64,000 nt of DNA, from assembly GCA_013399305.1 (NCBI GenBank), contig VXAI01000192.1, forward strand, positions 142,553 through 206,552. Direction: 5' to 3'. The stretch is from Rostratula benghalensis (Eukaryota; Chordata; Aves; Charadriiformes; Rostratulidae). A program made the translations under genes and the position numbers. Of this stretch, positions 37,101-50,188 are shown piece by piece (the first letter of the stretch is position 1; each line of letters opens with the position of its first letter). Under the pieces are notes generated by a model. That model ran no database searches. It worked only from the letters and a program-made list of their open reading frames with translations, and was not told the DNA's origin.

Positions 37101-40100
37101 TGCATGCAATTATAGACATTGCCATGGAGGTCATTTAGGCAGGGAAAAGCTGTGGGATTGCTGGCCCCATTGATGTCTACATGTTTATAATTGGCCTTTT
37201 TTTAAAATACTCTGATCATTGGGGAGGTCTTTCTCCTGTATTACACCTTATGTGAATCTTTTATTTTTAGAGTAATGGCTATCCTAAGTAGGCAGCTGGG
37301 CATGAACTTGGCTGGAAGAAGTTAAATTAAGTGTTGTTTCCATACACAAGCTGGGTAATGATACATGCTGGTTCTTTTCATCCCCAGCATCTTCTGCTTC
37401 CTAATCTACCTGAGCTGACTGTCCCCATTCTCCATCAGGTCTCTGTTCATACACGCCTAAGGTTCCCTCCAGCTTTATCTAACTGAAAGATGGGAAAAAA
37501 AGTCTTTAAAACTGAGAAGTGTTGTGGCGGTGCTGACAGATACGGATTGAGAAACTCTAAACAGTATAGAAATTACAACAGAAGGTGGATGCTCTTATTT
37601 TTGACTTCTCATTTATATTTTTAGCTGCTTTACTAATAAGCCTTACATTGAGGACATAATGCAAAGTCCTGCAAAGTTACCTTCAGGTTTTCCTCATGTC
37701 CTGGAAAACATGAAGGTGTCTGTAGCCTTCATTAGCTACTGCTGAAGTGATGGCTGGAGATATGCATGTAATCTGTGTCCTGGCCCTTCCCCATCTCCCT
37801 TTACACCAGAAGCATTGCCGTATTGGAGACACTAAGCTTCTATAACATCAGAGCTTTAGTGGGGCTCTGCTTTCTGTCATTGACTCACATCTTTCCCTAG
37901 CACATCCAAAGACATTTCAAGTATTAAATTTCTCATCCTTTTGAAGGTTGTCTTTGTGACACTAATCTGATCTTGGACGCATTGTGTTTGCAAATGGTGA
38001 CTCCACCTGAATGTACAACCTTGCAAGTAAAGGAGAAATCAGCAAAAGAGCCAAGTAGCTTTAGTATGTGAAATAATAGTATAAAGTCCTGTCCATTTAC
38101 CTCAGCAACAGTCCAGAGAGGCATTTACGCCTCTGCACACCAGTGTAATTAGTAGAATCAGTCAAAGAAGAAGTAAAAACAACTCAGTATCTTAATGCAA
38201 CTTCTTGGAAAGCGAAGCAATCTGGGCAAGCCTGGCTGGGCTCCACCACGGAACACACAATGCAGCCAGTGTATTTTTCCAGGAATGCTGGAAACTAGCT
38301 CTCAATGCCCTGCTGTTTGCCTCCATCTCTCTTGGTGACCCTGTGCTAACACTTGCAGCACTGCATGGCCATGAACTGCTGTGTGTTTCAGGTAAGATGT
38401 TTTAGGAAATAGGAAGAAAGGATATTAAGAGTTTCCTGCTCAGTTTACCCATATTATGGTGAGGGTGGGAATTTTCGCTGTAGATATAATGACTTTCATC
38501 CTGGCTCTACAATACAATATCTTGTTAACATCTTCCTCCCTTTCTATTTTTTTTTTTTTAATTAAGAGTTAGACAACACAAAGCCTTTGAAGAGCAGAGG
38601 GAGTGACACCATCCTAAGAAGGGCTGACCACTATTCATCCTTTGCTCTGAGATTGTCCTTGCTTTCATGCAATTAGATTTTTTCTTATAAGGAAATATTA
38701 GGCCAACCAGATTAGATGCTTTGATTTTAGGCCTCTTTTCTCCCTCAGGATACCAACAGCAGCTAGTGTCTTCCCCCTAAAAATGCACGCTTCTATTCTT
38801 CAGGCTGTGAAGTCTGTTGAAGTCTTTGAAGTCTGTTTGTGTGCTTTCTAAAAACTGACAATTAACCTGAGTAGGAGAAAAGAATCTGCATGAGTTATTG
38901 TGAAGCTGTTTTCCATTTTAAACTAATCCAAATAATTATTAAAGCAAACTCTCCTCATACATAGGTTGGTTGCAGTTACCAGTGCTCACATCTAGATAGG
39001 TCCACACCAGACTCTCTTTCCTGTGATAATAATATATCATCTAAAGGTATAATAATCGAATGACAAAATTTTGAGCCTGTCCTTTTGCTCGGACAGTGTA
39101 CTCTTGCGTGAAGTCTCAGTGTTCAAAGTTAAGCACATTCAAGTAATTTGACCTGGCATTCTGCAGTCTGATGAGCAGACTCTCAGCTGTGGAGTGAATT
39201 GTTTTGTTTTCTTTAGTGCTTTCGTTTAGACCTTAAATGGTAACCATGACCTGCAGGCATTACAGAATCTTTAACCCCAAAGCAATAAAATACTCCATTT
39301 CTTTCTATCTCAAGCAATACATGCCTACAAAGCCTATGTAATTCAGCTGAGCACATGGAGACTGTATCATAATGTGGAACAATGGATATTTGGTGTTTCT
39401 TTTGCTGATACCATATTCCCATAGATAAGCCATAGTAAGCATTATGCTATTGCTCTTTTCTTCGATTCTCCATGACTCTGAAAATTTGCCAACTTCTCAA
39501 CTTCCTAGATGAAGTTCACCCTTGCTGGCTTTGTGCTTCATATTGCCACCCAAGCAAATCATGCAGTAATCTCCCACCAATGAAATTCTGATTATTTTGT
39601 CATTCTTTCCTCAAAACTTTCATGGTAGAGTAAACTTCAAAGGAATATTCCAGTCATCTGAAAGTATAGCTTCGAAATATCATGGATGAATTTTATTCTT
39701 GCTCTAAACACCCAGTTTCAGATGGTGTTTGTCTCTGACAGCAGTTTATTGCTCCCACAGTACAGTCCACAGAGTTACATGAGGATACCAAAATATGTTG
39801 TAAATTAAAAAAAAAAAAATTATAATGACAATGATTAGCATTTTTTCTTGTATAGTTGGCATTGGTTCATAGCAATTATTTAGACTAGTGGGCCATCCCA
39901 TCTCATATCCTGTCTTTGGCACTGACAGCTGCTTTAAGGAAACTTTAAGAAAACTATGGAGTGTAGTTACAGAGTAGTTGAGGATTGTGATTACAGTGCA
40001 ATACAGTTCCATTAACGATTAATAAATTTAATACTAGAATTTGATTCTTCCAAATTTTGCATTCTTGTACTGAGGACTTAATTTCTGTTTGTTTCAAATT

Positions 40101-43050
40101 TTCTTTACAAATTTTTCAATGTGCTGCCAAAGTTCAAAAGCTGAGCAAATGAGACCAGTTTTCTCTTCTCTAACTTTAAAACTTCCCAGAAAGTCCTTTA
40201 CATCAAACCAGTCTTATTATTTCCTCATCTGCCATATTTTTATCTGGAAAAGCTTCCATGAAGCTCTCTGAATTCCTAGAGGGCTTAGGAGAAATCGGTC
40301 TTCCCTTAATTTTCTTCAAATTAAGTGAAATGAGTGTAAGTGAAGGCTTTTGAGAAAGGTTCTTTTTCAGTGGCTTACTACCCTATATAAAACTGCATGG
40401 AGTTCATCTTACTATACAGTTCTTCTGAAGTACTGGTGTTTGCTTTTGCTTTCCAGTTCACTTCACTGCATAAATAAAATATGATTGTCTGTCTGTGCAG
40501 TAAACATTTATTTTTTACTTGCATACACCTGGAAAGGAAGGTTTTTCAAACAGCTATAAAACAAGTGCCATAGACTGGAGTATGCAAAGGGAATATATCA
40601 CAAGTATAAAGACTCCAAAAAACAGAGGAAAATATTGTAGTTGTAGGGTCTTACGTATGATTTAAAAACTTTGCATTCTATCAGGTGTCATTATTGAGGC
40701 CTTCATGTTTTCTGTACTTTCTCATGTCTAGTTTAAGAAAACAGCTATTAATAGTGAAATTATTCCTCATGGCACTTGAGTTTTAGTAGAGAACTTGCTT
40801 TCAAAGGTAAAACTAAACTTTTCTTTTTGTACTATGACCCATCCTTTCCTCCCCACTCTTCCAGTCTTTGATATAGATGTTCTTGCTGAGATAATTATAA
40901 TTTATTTGTTAAACTGGTCTTTTAATAAGTCATGCATACTACCCAGATCTGATATAAATTAAAAGCTGGAGGTAAAGCCTTATGCCAGTGAGGGAATAAT
41001 AATGACTCTGCATCAAAGAAATCTGTAACACACACAAAAAAAATAGATATATGGATATTTTTCTGTAAATGTTTAGAGGAGTATTCTAAGCCAGATGGTT
41101 ATATTTCCCTTCCATCTGCCTTTCTGTATTTTTTTAAATGTTTGTTGCCAAGATCTCCTGTGCTGATTGTAACTATAAACCTGAGGGGAGAGCACAAAAA
41201 ATTGGAAAGGACGCCGGAATGAGTTCTAGGCCTCTGAAACACCTAAAAATACTAAATCACTTTTTGACATGCCTGCATATAGATTTAGAATCTTGAAGTG
41301 ATAGTCACTTGAAATATTGCACATCATATTTAGCTCATAAGTGAGGGCAGCACAAACTAAACACTCTTAAACAAAAATAGTTTATTTACAAAGAGAAGTG
41401 AGAGGGGTCATAAGGAACAGCCTGAAGAAGTGTAGGCATGCTCAGAGTTTCATTTAATCACACTGTTTACCAGCCTGCTGCTGGTCAGAGGCAAAGTCCC
41501 TCTTCCATTGCTGCTGCTATACAGGTGGTGTGGTGGATCCTAAAGCTAGAAGGAGAGCTGTGGGATGGCTATTGCTCTATGGGAACCTGAAACTGTCAGA
41601 CAACCTCTTCCTGCAAACAGTGTAGGGGTCTGGGTGAAATAAACAGGCTATTGTGTGTGTTAGTGACTAAGCGAGACTAGAGAAGTGCTAGGCCACCCTT
41701 CTCTAACCTCCATAGTCAAATTCTGTGAGGAGAACAATGTCACATGAAAAGATGAGCTTCCTTCCCCTCATCTCTGGAAATAGGTGGAAATAAGCTAACA
41801 AGGAGGAGAAAGGCCAAAATGTTTACTGTCTGAGATTATTCAGCCAAGCTACAAGCAAAAAAAGTCTTCTTCCAAAATCCCGGTTGAGTCTAGACTCGTT
41901 GCTGGTAGAGCTGATCCCATACTGGGAAGCAAACCAAGATAGAGTGTCTGTCACTAGCCAGATGTAGCCAGGTTCTACATTCTGCCTGCACAACAGAAGC
42001 TTGGCGATGGTCAGTCCTTCAAGACATAAAGAACATCTCTGCTTCCTGGAACTTCACTGAACAAGAGCTATCTGACAAAATTATGTTGTTTTTTTTTTCT
42101 CTTCTGGAGGGTGGCATGTGTTTTCACACTTGTATTCCTCCCGAAATATCACTGAGTTTATTATCTATTCTATCTTGCACATGTACTGTGTTAGTCATGT
42201 TGCAGAGGCATACATTTGTCTGTGGTCTGTCACTTATTTATGTTGTCTCAGCTTTTGCCTTTCAAGGACTACAAAGTACAGGTTCTGCTGAAGCGCTTTC
42301 CCTTGTTGAGTGAGTGGTTGAATGCAGAAGTTGCCAGCCCTTGTAGTGCTTGGTAGCCTCTATGAAAGAAGTCCAGTTTTCCATTCTGGAAGGGAGCTAA
42401 TTAATTATTATAGAGAGGGCTGCAACTGATCGTCATCTTTAACCATTTGACTGGTTTTTGCTGCAGTTGCACATTGTACACGCTGGATCGGAATCTTGGC
42501 ATATGCATTGCCACAACGTGCACGTATGCCTGACAGGACACTGGTGCTTTGTGAAAGTTGCTACTGCTGCTGCCTGTGCTAAGATTCTCAGGCACAGGAA
42601 TGATATGCTTCTGCTTGGTCTTACTCCATTTGTCAGATTTAGTCAGAAAAAATATTCCCAAGGTCAAGACAGCAGGGGGAGTTGTTTCAGAGGTGAGGGA
42701 GGGAGGAGTAATAGCCGTCCACTGCAGTGTGGCCTGCAGATCAGTTTTATGCCAATGTTTCTGTATTGCAGACAGCATTTATCAGTAAAAACCTCCTCTT
42801 AACATATATTCTGAAATTCTTAAGAGGCCTAGAGAATGGCTTATTTCTCTTCTAATTACTTCTGCAAGTCATTCTGAAGTTTGAGATGGCAATTCCACCC
42901 ACCAGGTTGTGTAATTGCAAAAGGCATGTCCTGCAACTGCAGGACTATGGGAGAGAGAAACAACTTTGCAAAGGTGTCAGTTCGGTTCCAGAGGCCTACA
43001 AAATAGTCAGTGAGCATGAATTCAGGTTATTCTGTAGGCTGGAACAGCAA
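31171..43050. other. long gene-free stretch
   Basis: About 12 kb with no recognisable exon, RNA gene or repeat family. The minus-strand frame 31867-32208 (113 codons) contains an internal TATAAAA on the minus strand at 32061-32067, discussed as a possible LTR-like promoter. A roughly 10-bp unit (TGAAGTCTGT) occurs three times at 38808-38837. Paired frames at 42401-42802 on both strands (up to 125 codons) have no signature. Confidence 0.5.
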
Positions 43051-43170
43051 GTGTTTGGGTGATTTTTCGCCCTCTTTGAAATCCAATTAATTGGGTTTCA
43101 TAATGGTCCAACAGAATAATTATTTGTCATGCTATTTGTGAAGCTCAATTAGGATTATAACTGAGGTGCT
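43051..43170. promoter_or_regulatory. possible conserved noncoding element with homeodomain-type palindrome
   Basis: A perfect 12-bp palindrome CCAATTAATTGG (43083-43094) contains two overlapping TAATT cores. AATAATTATT and CAATTAGGATTA follow within 75 bp. This density of ATTA/TAAT cores is typical of developmental enhancers but also arises in AT-rich DNA. Confidence 0.2.
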
Positions 43171-44349
43171 GTAGTATTCTAGCACTGAATCAGAAAGAAA
43201 AAAAAAAAAGAAACAAATTTGGGTGAGGGGAAGGTTGTGGGTTGCTGGTTTTTTTTAAATAAGGGAAGCTCATTAAACCCCTGTGCTCTTTAGCTGCAAA
43301 TTTGTTATTGTATATGACCAGCCTCCCAGCAAGGTCCAGTGTGTAATGTTCCTTCAATCCATCAGGTTTACATTTACTTCTGTGAAAATATAGTTGGGCA
43401 CTAGTCTGCTCCTTGTGACCTTCAGATACCCTTCCTGTGTGACAGGGATGTGGTAGGGCCCAGCACAAGTGAGCTATTGTCCTTGCTTGCTGGATGAGTC
43501 CTTCCCATCAGAGCATGGCGTGGTGCTTTGCCAGCTGCCAAAATTCCCCTTCTCCCCATACCTTCTTTCTCCCTGTTCAAAAATAGAAAGTACCAGGATT
43601 CAATATTTTTGTAGTCTTTGAGACCTCTGGCTTGGAGAGGGAAGAAGGTGGGAGGGGGGATGCAGAGCAGCCACAGCAAGTGGGTTCCTGCCTCTTGACT
43701 TGTCACCTGAAGCTACTTTCACTGGGTAGACCTGAACATGCCAGCACTGCCGTGCAAGGTTTTTCCTGGTAGGAAAAGGGTCTCCTCTGCTTCATACAAC
43801 AGACATGAAAGAAGCTGGGGTCAGGGTGAGTGGGTGAGGTTGCCAGAAGTCTGCTGGGGTCACAGACTGTCTGGGAAGCAAGCAGCAAGTCTGGTGCTCA
43901 CGTTTTTATGTTTCCATGTTCAAAGACCAAAAACCCAGGGGATCCCAAGCTTCCTGGTCCTTTGAACTTGCAGATCGGTGGGGATACGGGGTGGAATCTT
44001 AGTTCTCCAATTTCAATGGAATCAGAGTTTTGATTTGTCAGGAGTGAGTAAACTAAGGAAATAGTTCTGGTTTTGTGACTATTAAAAAAGCATTCATTGC
44101 TTGACTTAGCATACTTCCTAAATTTTTTAGGAGTACGAGAGCAGAACATTTTGTCTTACCCCTAGGCCAGCTAGCTCACATCAGCCTGCAATGATCTCTG
44201 CCCTTTGCTAACAAATGGTGTGCACCTGAGATATTTTTCATGTCCCAATGGATTGCCATTTCTTTTCTATAGGCTTATTTCAATTTTTACACTGCACACT
44301 TACTACTTCTTTAGATACTTGCCTGTAAAGATACAACATGTAAAGATAC
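43171..44349. other. unique sequence, no gene seen
   Basis: Contains an interrupted A run near 43197-43210 and a moderately GC-richer interval at 43620-43960. Overlapping frames of 61-94 codons have no signatures. An 11-bp direct repeat TGTAAAGATAC (44324-44334, 44339-44349) directly abuts the CR1 that follows. Confidence 0.5.
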
Positions 44350-44884
44350 TCTGCCCTGGTGAGACCCCATCTGGAATACTGTGTCCAGTTCTGGGCCCCT
44401 CAGTTCCAGAGGGACAGGGAACTGCTTGAGAGAGTCCAGGGTAGAGCCACAAAGATGATGAAGGGAGTAGAGCATCTCCCGTATGAGGAGAGGCTGAGGG
44501 AGCTGGGTCTCTTTAGCTTGGAGAAGAGGAGACTGAGGGGTGACCTCATTCATGTTTGTAAATATGTAAAGGGTGAGTGTGAGGAGGATGGAGCCAGGCT
44601 CTTCTCAGTGACAGCCTATGATAGGACAAGGGGAAATGGGTGCAAGCTGGAACACAGGAGGTTCAACTTAAATATGAGGAAAAACTTCTTCACAGTGAGG
44701 GTGATGGAGCACTGGAATGGGCTGCCCAGAGAGGTGGTGGAGTCTCCTTCTCTGGAGACATTCAAAACCCATCTGGATGCGTTCCTGTGTGGCCTGATCT
44801 AGGTGTTCCTGCTCTGGCAGGGGGATTGGACTGGATGATCTTTCAAGGTCCCTTCCAATCCCTGATAGTCTGTGATTCTGTGAA
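44350..44884 (+). mobile_element. CR1 LINE, well preserved, plus strand
   Basis: Starts inside ORF2 and runs through to a CR1 tail ending CAATCCCTGATAGTCTGTGATTCTGTGAA. The GATTCTGTGA tail and the GTGTTCCTGCTCTGGCAGGGGGATTGG block mark a subfamily different from the ATTCTATG-tailed copies. The coding portion is uninterrupted to its natural stop, and the sequence looks close to consensus. That suggests a relatively recent insertion compared with the other copies. It is 5'-truncated and lacks the endonuclease and most of the reverse transcriptase. Confidence 0.95.
44359..44802 (+). pseudogene. CR1 ORF2 C-terminal fragment, frame intact to stop
   Basis: A 147-codon frame begins at a [12 protein letters not shown] word that corresponds to an internal part of ORF2, not a true start. 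It contains [53 protein letters not shown] and [19 protein letters not shown], ending at TAG near the 3' UTR boundary. These match the conserved region C-terminal to the reverse-transcriptase domain. Catalytic motifs lie upstream and are missing. No frameshift is visible over the whole retained coding part. Confidence 0.9.
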
Positions 44885-45126
44885 CATAATTAAAATAATT
44901 AGTGCTATTAAAAAAACCCCCAACAAACAGGGCAAGTATACTTTGTACAATTAGAAGACCTGTCTATTTGAACAAATTTGAAAAGATTTTTTCAGTCTAC
45001 AAAAAAAGTTACTTTTGTCATCTATAATTAGCTCCTCTAAATAAAAATTTAGCTTTCATTGAAATGTCTTTAAGAAATGTATCCCTAAAGTATGTTACTT
45101 TATGTAATATATACCAAAATGGCACT
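44885..45126. other. AT-rich spacer
   Basis: A short AT-rich interval between the CR1 tail and the minus-strand open frame. Nothing was recognised in it. Confidence 0.6.
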
Positions 45127-45417
45127 CTATTTTTTTATGGGTTTTGTTCTTGTTAAATGGATGAAAACAGCTTCAAATTCTTCAGAGAATAAATTCTGAC
45201 TGTTTTGTTCAGACCTGATGTAACAGTTGATTTGGTAATGAAGATCTTGAATTCCTTCATTTCTGCACCTCATGCTGAAATATAAATAGGTACTTTCTAC
45301 AAGTCCTGTATATTTCTGTGGAAACTCTTGTGCCACCGGAGTTCCAGTGTGGTTATTACATCTGGCTATCATATTGAAGAAATCATGAACCATACCACAG
45401 CTTTCACACAGTCCCAC
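45127..45417 (-). other. candidate exon: 96-codon cysteine-containing open frame, unassigned
   Basis: On the minus strand the frame opens at GTG immediately after TAG, which is preceded by CCTTCATCCTTT and a TACTAGG word placed like a branch point. The layout is that of a splice acceptor. It stays open to TAG at 45127-45129. The peptide has five cysteines (CESC near the start, then three spaced singles), one sequon NHT and no hydrophobic stretch, so it would suit part of a secreted or extracellular domain ending in a basic tail. I recognise no family. There is no ATG at the start and no minus-strand poly(A) hexamer nearby. Chance openness over 96 codons is about 1% for one frame, and many frames were inspected. 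Confidence 0.25.
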
Positions 45418-45429
45418 CTAAAGGATGAA

Positions 45430-48400
45430 GGCCTAGTATTTCATCATCCTTTTTTTCAGGTTTTGCTGAAATTGCCTCGAAATTGAAGAAACTTCATGCA
45501 AAGGGATTTATATGAGTATTATTTGTGCATCGCTTTTTGAGCTGTTGATATTTTGTCATTCATTCATTGCAAAGTAAGTGCTTGGTATAAGTAAACACAT
45601 AAATAACATAATGAGATTATAAGAGAACCCTGAGTTTATGAGCCTAATTCCTCTGAAGCCACTGTAGAAAAACAAACAAAACCAAACAAAAATAAAAGCA
45701 ACCCCCCCAAACAAAAAAAAAACCACAACAAAACAGTGAAAAGGGACTGTGTGGTTTGTTTCCTTTAGATTTATAAGACTTGTACTTCTAATTCAGGTTT
45801 CTCTTTGTTGAGGATGAAATCTGTGAAACAGGTCAAGACAGCCCTGGTACATCATGGTTCATCTGATTTCAAAAGGTAAGTAGCCCAGTGTAGCAGTCAC
45901 ACTGGTTCACTCATGCACTGAGTATTAACGAACATGTAAGAATGCATTAACCTAGTACACGGAGTTGTCCATTTTGTGGGAAACAAAAAAAAAAATCATA
46001 TTAAATAATTACCTGTATCAGTTGATTTGTAGTACACCAAATAACCTTCTGTAAATCAGAAGCCTTATTTCTAATCCCATTATTTTCTGTTTATCTCAAA
46101 TCATTGGTGGACAGTGTCCTTAATTTTCTGTAGAAATAGGAAAAAAATTCCATTGAGAAAGTTTCTCCCCTTTCTACAGTTGGAAATATAGAATCTAACT
46201 ATAGGATGGACGTAAAAATAGCAATGGAGCAAGTGCCATGAATGCAGTCATTCTCTGTCAATGAATGTAACTGTGTTTCCGCTGGCTATGGCAGTAATAG
46301 ATATAATTATTCCCAGTGTTGCAGGCTGTGTTACATCAGGTGTTTTCAGGCAAGGGGGGGGGGGGGTGGTGGAGAAAAGGAAACTACAAATAAAAATGGC
46401 AAGTGCTGGCATAAAGCAAAAAGAGAAAAGGACAACTTTTTGCTGTGGCATTTTACAGCTCAGCAAGGAGCATTTTGTAAGATTGTCCTGCAACCAAAGT
46501 TTTAACCAGAACCTAGAAAATTCACAAATTCCATCCTTGGTCTCCTTACTGCAAATTCAGAATGCTAATTTATTGTCCATGGAGCCTTTGTGACATTTGC
46601 AGTTATATAGATGATTTGTAGGCACCAACATGCTGGCAGGCACATTAAATTTCAAGCAACCCACACAGTTCCACAGTGATCATAAGTGGATCATGGCAAA
46701 GCCTGTGCCCATCTTTGTGGTGAGGACTGGGACTTTTTCCTTCTCTCATGTTACTGGTCATTAAGGTTATATCATGCAGTGGCAGGCAGGATGTCAGCGC
46801 CAGATGCCTGACAGCCATGACTGTGCCTAATGAAGCTGTGTGCTCCACCAGCTTCGGGAGAGGCAGCTATCTTCCTTCACGGACAATTTGAGGTTTAATT
46901 ATGACCCTGGTCTTCTGAGGCCACTTCATTAAGACCTGAGGGGTTCTTTCCTGCTGACTCTGAGCAACACAGGCATGCAGAGATTATTTTAAATGAGCAA
47001 AGATGAAGAATAAGAAAAAGCTTTGGCTGAATATATGAGAGGGGTTGTCAAGACTGAGATTGCCTTTGACATTCAGTTTGGAGGCTTTACCAGCATGTTA
47101 GGTGGGACCTTAGCCATCTCCTCTAAGAAATCTTTTCAACTTAGGTGGCCTACAAGGTCATCCAGATATGCTAGTCTCTGGATTTGTGGGCTAATGGGTT
47201 GCCTTGAAATGATACTGTGCCAGAGGTTGAAATCTCTTGCCAAGAAGGTTTCCTGGAAGAAGGTGACTGTTCAGCATTCATCTCTGGGACGTGCAGCTCT
47301 AGGTATGTAGAGGAAATAGAGGTTTTGCACAGATGGTCACTCTAACATGTTGGCAAACAAGTCCTGTCCTACAGTGCAGCTTTATCTACCTTCTGATGTT
47401 TCAAGGCAAGATTTTCACACTCAAAAGCCATGCAAGTCCTTATAGTGCAGCTGAGCAAACACAACCGTAACATTTTCCATGTTGTCAGAAAGACAGAGAT
47501 GTGATGAAAATGTCTGCCCATTGCATATTATTAAAATGTTAAGGACAGGAACATAGAGAACATGGTAGAATCTGAAGGTGAAAGTAATTGTAATTGTATC
47601 ATTCAGCCTTGCAAACTGTTCTCACCATGCCGCTACATCTTCTCATATTGACAGTCAATGGTTTATTTTTGAAGATAACAAGCTGTTCCTTATGAAAAGT
47701 TGAAAAAGAACAATCTTCTTGGGTCAGAGGGAGAGAAAAGGGAGTATTACAGAAGACCAAGAAAAAATGAACATGACAAAGTAGGCCATTCTGGTGTTCT
47801 ATTTAAATAATCTCATCATGCTGGTGCAGTTAAATGGAAGGGTAAAAAAATGTGACAATGACATAAACTGAAAGTTTGAAATGATATAATGAAGTTAAGC
47901 CTTTGAATCTCACTGCTACAAGCATCATCATGTATATAGGCGTAGCATATTTGAGAAGGGTCTGATGTTGTCACCAAGAAAGGAAGCACCCATCACTGTG
48001 CAAAATGAGATAAAACGTCTGTGCTACCATTCTTCATGCCTGAGAGTGCAAATTCCTAGGTGTGCCACAGGTTCAGAAAACTGCAAGTGGGGGCTTGTCA
48101 CAGCGTTACATGAATTGTGTCCATGAGTTGTGTCTGGTTTGGTCAATGAAAGGTCTCAGACCAAAGGGATACTGGTCTGATAAAGACTCCAGAAGTCCTA
48201 CACTTGATAGGACTGTTTTCATCCTTCCCCAAAAGTCCTGACTTTAATGCATACCCAGTCTTCCATCTCTTGATATAGTGCCTATGAGCTAGAGAAGTGA
48301 TTTTGTCCATGGTCAGTCACATTTTTTCTGAGCTCCTTGATGATCTCAAGGACTAATTTCTGCAGTCACATCTCTGTTTTGAAAGAGCATAATCTCACCT

Positions 48401-50110
48401 GAATGCAGGCCTTTATTCTGCCCTGAGGCTTTATGCTCTGACTGCGTTCATCACTTAGGTCACCCATGGCAGGTTTGATTCACTGTGACAGCATGGCATT
48501 TATTACTCGTGAATATCACATTCAAGCCTGGTTTGAAATCCAGACTTTAGGTTTTCTCTTTTCTCCCCACATCTTCCTAGACGTTTTAAGTCTTCCAGCT
48601 GCACAACTTCTCTTTAAAAAAAGACAGTGCATTTGCCAACACTGTAATGAGTCCTGGCTTGTCAAATCTGAAGGTGCTGGGATGTCAGGGGAAAAGAAAA
48701 AATGCTTAAGAGCATAATTTCCCGTGCTTCAGTGCTCTGTGAGTGTTCCATATTTGCCTATTCCATCTCTCCCTTGCTTTTCCCCTCCCCACTGCAGACT
48801 CACATCTGTCCGCCCGCTGGCTCACCTCACTCACTTGCCTCCCATCCAGAATGAGAAGCGGTGATATCACTTGGAGCACAGCAGCCAGTGCGCTGTACAG
48901 GCTCTACTCCCAGGGCTTCTATGCCCAAAGTTTATGTTCCTGCAGGGCGTAAAAATCCAACTAACTTTCACACACACACACTTTTTTTTTCTTTTCATTA
49001 AAGTCTTATTCTGTCAGGTAAATTCCTGACACAAAGAAAGTTACTCTAGTAATGAAAAATAAATGTCCCCAGTGAAAATAGAACCTAACTGTATGTGATA
49101 TGATATTCAATAACCTATCCATATCTCTGCAGAAATTCAGCTCCATGGTGGGCATGGAATCCCATGTGTGATGTTCAGGTGTAATTGCTAACGACCCCCT
49201 CCAGTTCTTGCTTTATTGAGTTGTCTGTGATACTGTGGTGGCAGAAGAAAATTTGTGTATGTGGAATTGCCTTTTTGGAACTACTTTTTTTCTTCAATTT
49301 CCCAGCAAAAAGTAGGGAAGCCTATTCAGTTTTCTTGTAGATTCATGCAGAGAATACCACAGTTACCTCCCTTGTTGTCATCAGTGAAAGACTAGTGGCT
49401 TCCTTCTCATATTTGAATATACTGGCCATACATAAGAGCATTACCATGCGGCGTTTTGAGGGTTTGGTTTTTTTTTTTTCCCATGGTAGCCAGCAAACAG
49501 GGTAATTTGACTTGCTTTCATGAGCCTGCAGAATTACAATCGAATCTCAGAAGCACTAAGGTAATTAGGATCAGCATTAGGATTAGCATTATGAATTGTC
49601 ACTTGTCTCTGAAAATTTTACACTGGCTGTCTTCCTAGGGATGAATCTTACCCCAGTTGCTTTTTGAATATTGCCTTTTAAGGACCATTCTTTCCTAAGC
49701 TACAATATGAGTCTGTAGCCTGTGTTTCACTATGTGTATGGTGACTACTTCTTGCCTCAAATTTTTGCAACATGGAATCTGAGTGCTGGCTCTTTACAGA
49801 ATAAAATCTACAGATTTGTTTCTAAGATGTAGTTGTGATAATGTATTTTTAAAAGATAATACATTCCTAGAAACAGAGCTTTCTAATCTGAAATTGCTGC
49901 AGCTGTTTTATTCTGGCTTCGGTCTATGAATTTGTCAATGGTCAGAAATTTACCTAAATTTAACTGTGACTGACCTGACATTTATTGTTGTTGTTGGCTC
50001 ACAGCAATAGAATAAAAATGATGTAGGAACAAGAAGGAAGCATAAGACCATGATGAAGACCTAATCACTGAGTCACTTTTTCCAGATATCTAATTCGGGT
50101 TCTTAATTTT
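45430..50110. other. unique sequence with simple repeats, no gene seen
   Basis: Holds an A-rich (CAAAA)-like tract at 45667-45736 and a 13-G run at 46354-46366. A (CA)6-type run starts near 48969, and a 12-bp near-repeat AGGATCAGCATT / AGGATTAGCATT occupies 49567-49590. Frames reach 110 codons (46261-46593) without signatures. Confidence 0.5.
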
Positions 50111-50113
50111 TTC

Positions 50114-50188
50114 TTTTTTTTTTTTTTTTTTCCTTAGTCTGTGGATGATTCTGATGAAGTGTTTCCAGACGTGCAGCCTTTGGGGTGA
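50114..50188 (+). other. acceptor-like poly-T tract with short acidic terminal frame
   Basis: Eighteen T (50114-50131) followed by CCTTAG form a strong acceptor-like site ending at 50137. The frame starting with TCT codes SVDDSDEVFPDVQPLG and then TGA at 50186-50188. The acidic peptide looks coding-like but is only 16 residues, and no parent gene is visible. Confidence 0.15.

Noticed and set aside
42401..42802. Frames of 125 (minus) and 114 (plus) codons
   Set aside because: They lie antisense to each other over the same bases and show no signature.
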